57,457 nt of DNA from a virus, in IMG/VR virus record IMGVR_UViG_3300032224_000443, positions 1 through 57,457 of that record. One strand, written 5' to 3'. The notes beneath the pieces were generated by a model. That model was not told where the DNA came from. It saw nothing but the letters and a program-made list of their open reading frames with translations, and searched no databases. A program made the position numbers and the translations under genes. Shown here piece by piece: positions 56,226 to 57,457 of this stretch. Numbering within the stretch: position 1 is the stretch's first letter; each line of letters starts with the position of its first letter.

Positions 56226-57457
56226 TGGCAACAAAAGTTGTTTTTCTTACTAGCGGTTCAACTTGGACTGTTCCGTTAGATTTTAATTTTTCAAACAATA
56301 CTATAGAAGCTATCGGTGGCGGTGGTGGTAGTGGCTCTGCTTGGCCATCTGGTGGTGCAGGTGGTGGCGGTGGCGCATATACTAAATTAAGTAATTTTTA
56401 TCTAACTCCAGGACAAGTAGTTAATATCAATATTGGTACGGGTGCTGCAACTCCTACCTCTAATGGTGGTGATACTTGGTTAAACACAGCCGCAGCTTCT
56501 GCACCAACATCTTCTGCAACTGGATTATTAGCAAAAGGTGGTTCCTATAGTTCTACCACAACAGGTGGTTTAGGTGGCCAAGCATCTGCATGTATTCCTT
56601 CAGCTTCTGCATTTAGTGGTGGTGATGGAGGCACTGGCGGTGTTAATGGAGGCGGTGGTGGCGGTGGTGGAGCAGCAGGTCCAAATGGAGCTGGTGGTAC
56701 TGGTGGTCCATCAAATAATGGTACTGGTGGTGGTGGCGGTGGCGCCAATGGTGGTACAAATGGTACTGCTAGTGTAGGTGGTACGGGAGGTGGATCACCA
56801 ACTGGTGCTGCTGGTAGCGGCGTTCAATCGCCTGGAGGTACAGGAGCTGGAGGCGGCGGTGGTGGCGGTGGTGCAGGAGGAAGCAACTATCGAGGCGGAG
56901 AAGGTGGCGTAGGTGTTTACTGGACTGCAACCAGCACCACATCTCAAACAACCACTATTAGTATTGCCAATCCAGGTGTATTTACCGTTACAACTGCTCC
57001 ACAATCTGGAACACAAGTTGTATTTTCTACTACTGGTGCACTTCCCACAGGTATTACAGCAGGTACAACTTATTATGTTGTTGCTATTTTTTCTGGCGGC
57101 GTTACTTCTACTACCACGTTTAGTATAGCCGCTACTCTTAACGGAACAGCTATTACGACAACTGGCACACAATCTGGTACTCATACTGCAACATTTACTG
57201 CGGTTGCAGGTCCGGGTGGTGGTTCTGGTGCTGGTACTAGTACCAGTGGTCCTCCTACAACAACTGGTTCTGGTGGTCTTTATGGTGGTGGACAAGGAAA
57301 TCAAAATGGTGATACAAGTGGTAGTGCTAGACAAGGTATTATTGTTGTAACATATACGACACCTATATATGCAAAAAGATTGACTTCTTCTGGTAATTTA
57401 TATATTAATGGTTCATTTGATGAAGTAACTGGTTTAACGGGTGTAGCTACTAGAACA
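56225..57457 (+). CDS. Glycine-rich adhesin-like protein (3' end outside window)
   Basis: Open from ATG 56225 to the window end (411 codons, no stop). It starts MATKVVFLTSGSTWTVPLDF and has a glycine-rich domain with IEAIGGGGGSGSAWPSGGAG, LTPGQVVNINIGTG and several GGGGGG runs (to about residue 225), as in phage glycine-rich tip proteins and gp38-like adhesins with polyglycine helices. A beta module with LPTGITAGTTYYVVAIFSGG follows (about 255-320), then another Gly-rich part ending ARQGIIVVTY. Probably a receptor-binding tip. Confidence 0.75.
   Translation, partial: MATKVVFLTSGSTWTVPLDFNFSNNTIEAIGGGGGSGSAWPSGGAGGGGGAYTKLSNFYLTPGQVVNINIGTGAATPTSNGGDTWLNTAAASAPTSSATGLLAKGGSYSSTTTGGLGGQASACIPSASAFSGGDGGTGGVNGGGGGGGGAAGPNGAGGTGGPSNNGTGGGGGGANGGTNGTASVGGTGGGSPTGAAGSGVQSPGGTGAGGGGGGGGAGGSNYRGGEGGVGVYWTATSTTSQTTTISIANPGVFTVTTAPQSGTQVVFSTTGALPTGITAGTTYYVVAIFSGGVTSTTTFSIAATLNGTAITTTGTQSGTHTATFTAVAGPGGGSGAGTSTSGPPTTTGSGGLYGGGQGNQNGDTSGSARQGIIVVTYTTPIYAKRLTSSGNLYINGSFDEVTGLTGVATRT

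Noticed and set aside
56545-57334. Long minus-strand frames rich in Pro or in Ser/Thr/Cys
   Set aside because: They are antisense shadows of the glycine-rich gene on the plus strand.

Overview
The window is a 57 kb piece of an AT-rich genome of a T4-like contractile-tailed phage (myovirus), of the marine type related to cyanophages and pelagiphages. The grounds are a gp33-gp59-gp32 replication/late-transcription block, an almost complete T4-type baseplate set (gp4, gp26, a gp54-type protein, gp48, gp53, gp27, split gp5, gp25, gp6, gp7, gp8), late promoters of the T4 form TATAAATA, and a long run of collagen-like tail-fibre genes. The host is probably an alphaproteobacterium, perhaps SAR11-like. 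This is inferred from a circularly permuted (two-piece) tmRNA gene of the alphaproteobacterial kind and from the very low GC content; no host gene is present to confirm it.

Layout. 1-3744 (+): end of RNase H, small genes, PhoH-type ATPase, RecB-like nuclease and a DUF6065 protein. 3745-4137: noncoding by protein criteria, holding a promoter and the tmRNA gene. 4138-6284 (+): DUF3310 protein, gp33, gp59, gp32. 6287-11238 (-): a convergent block, transcribed as gp4, an unknown conserved protein, a gp54/tail-tube-family protein, gp26, a 57-residue overlapping frame and a putative tape measure protein. 11289-24923 (+): baseplate (gp48, gp53, gp27, gp5 split into separate genes with three cell-wall-related modules, an unknown, gp25, gp6, gp7, gp8). 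24933-31522 (+): a large DUF4815-type structural protein spread over three reading frames, the middle one ending in a Hint (intein-like) domain. 31532-34961 (+): small coiled-coil protein, 2OG-Fe(II) oxygenase, S74-chaperone fibre and two small structural proteins. 34955-37669 (-): a three-module glycosyltransferase. 37728 to the end (+): two giant collagen-like fibres (1875 and 2055 residues), a third shorter one, fibre accessory proteins, a seven-bladed propeller-like protein and the start of a glycine-rich adhesin-like gene cut by the window end.

How it works together. gp33 is a late-transcription co-activator, and TATAAATA elements stand before gp48, gp4, the glycosyltransferase and several fibre genes, so the morphogenesis genes are probably a T4-style late regulon. 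gp59 and gp32 serve helicase loading and lagging-strand synthesis together with RNase H. The tmRNA would let the phage rescue stalled ribosomes and tag incomplete proteins in its own way.

Most worth following up: (1) the phage-borne permuted tmRNA; (2) a textbook -1 frameshift signal (U UUU UUU, 7-nt spacer, hairpin) at the end of gp26 leading into a small frame just before the tape measure gene, which copies the lambda G/GT/H arrangement; (3) a 2OG oxygenase and a multi-domain glycosyltransferase embedded among collagen-like fibres, a possible collagen-modification cassette; (4) the split gp5 spike with lysozyme, degenerate amidase-like and M15 peptidase modules; (5) the Hint domain next to a broken structural gene.
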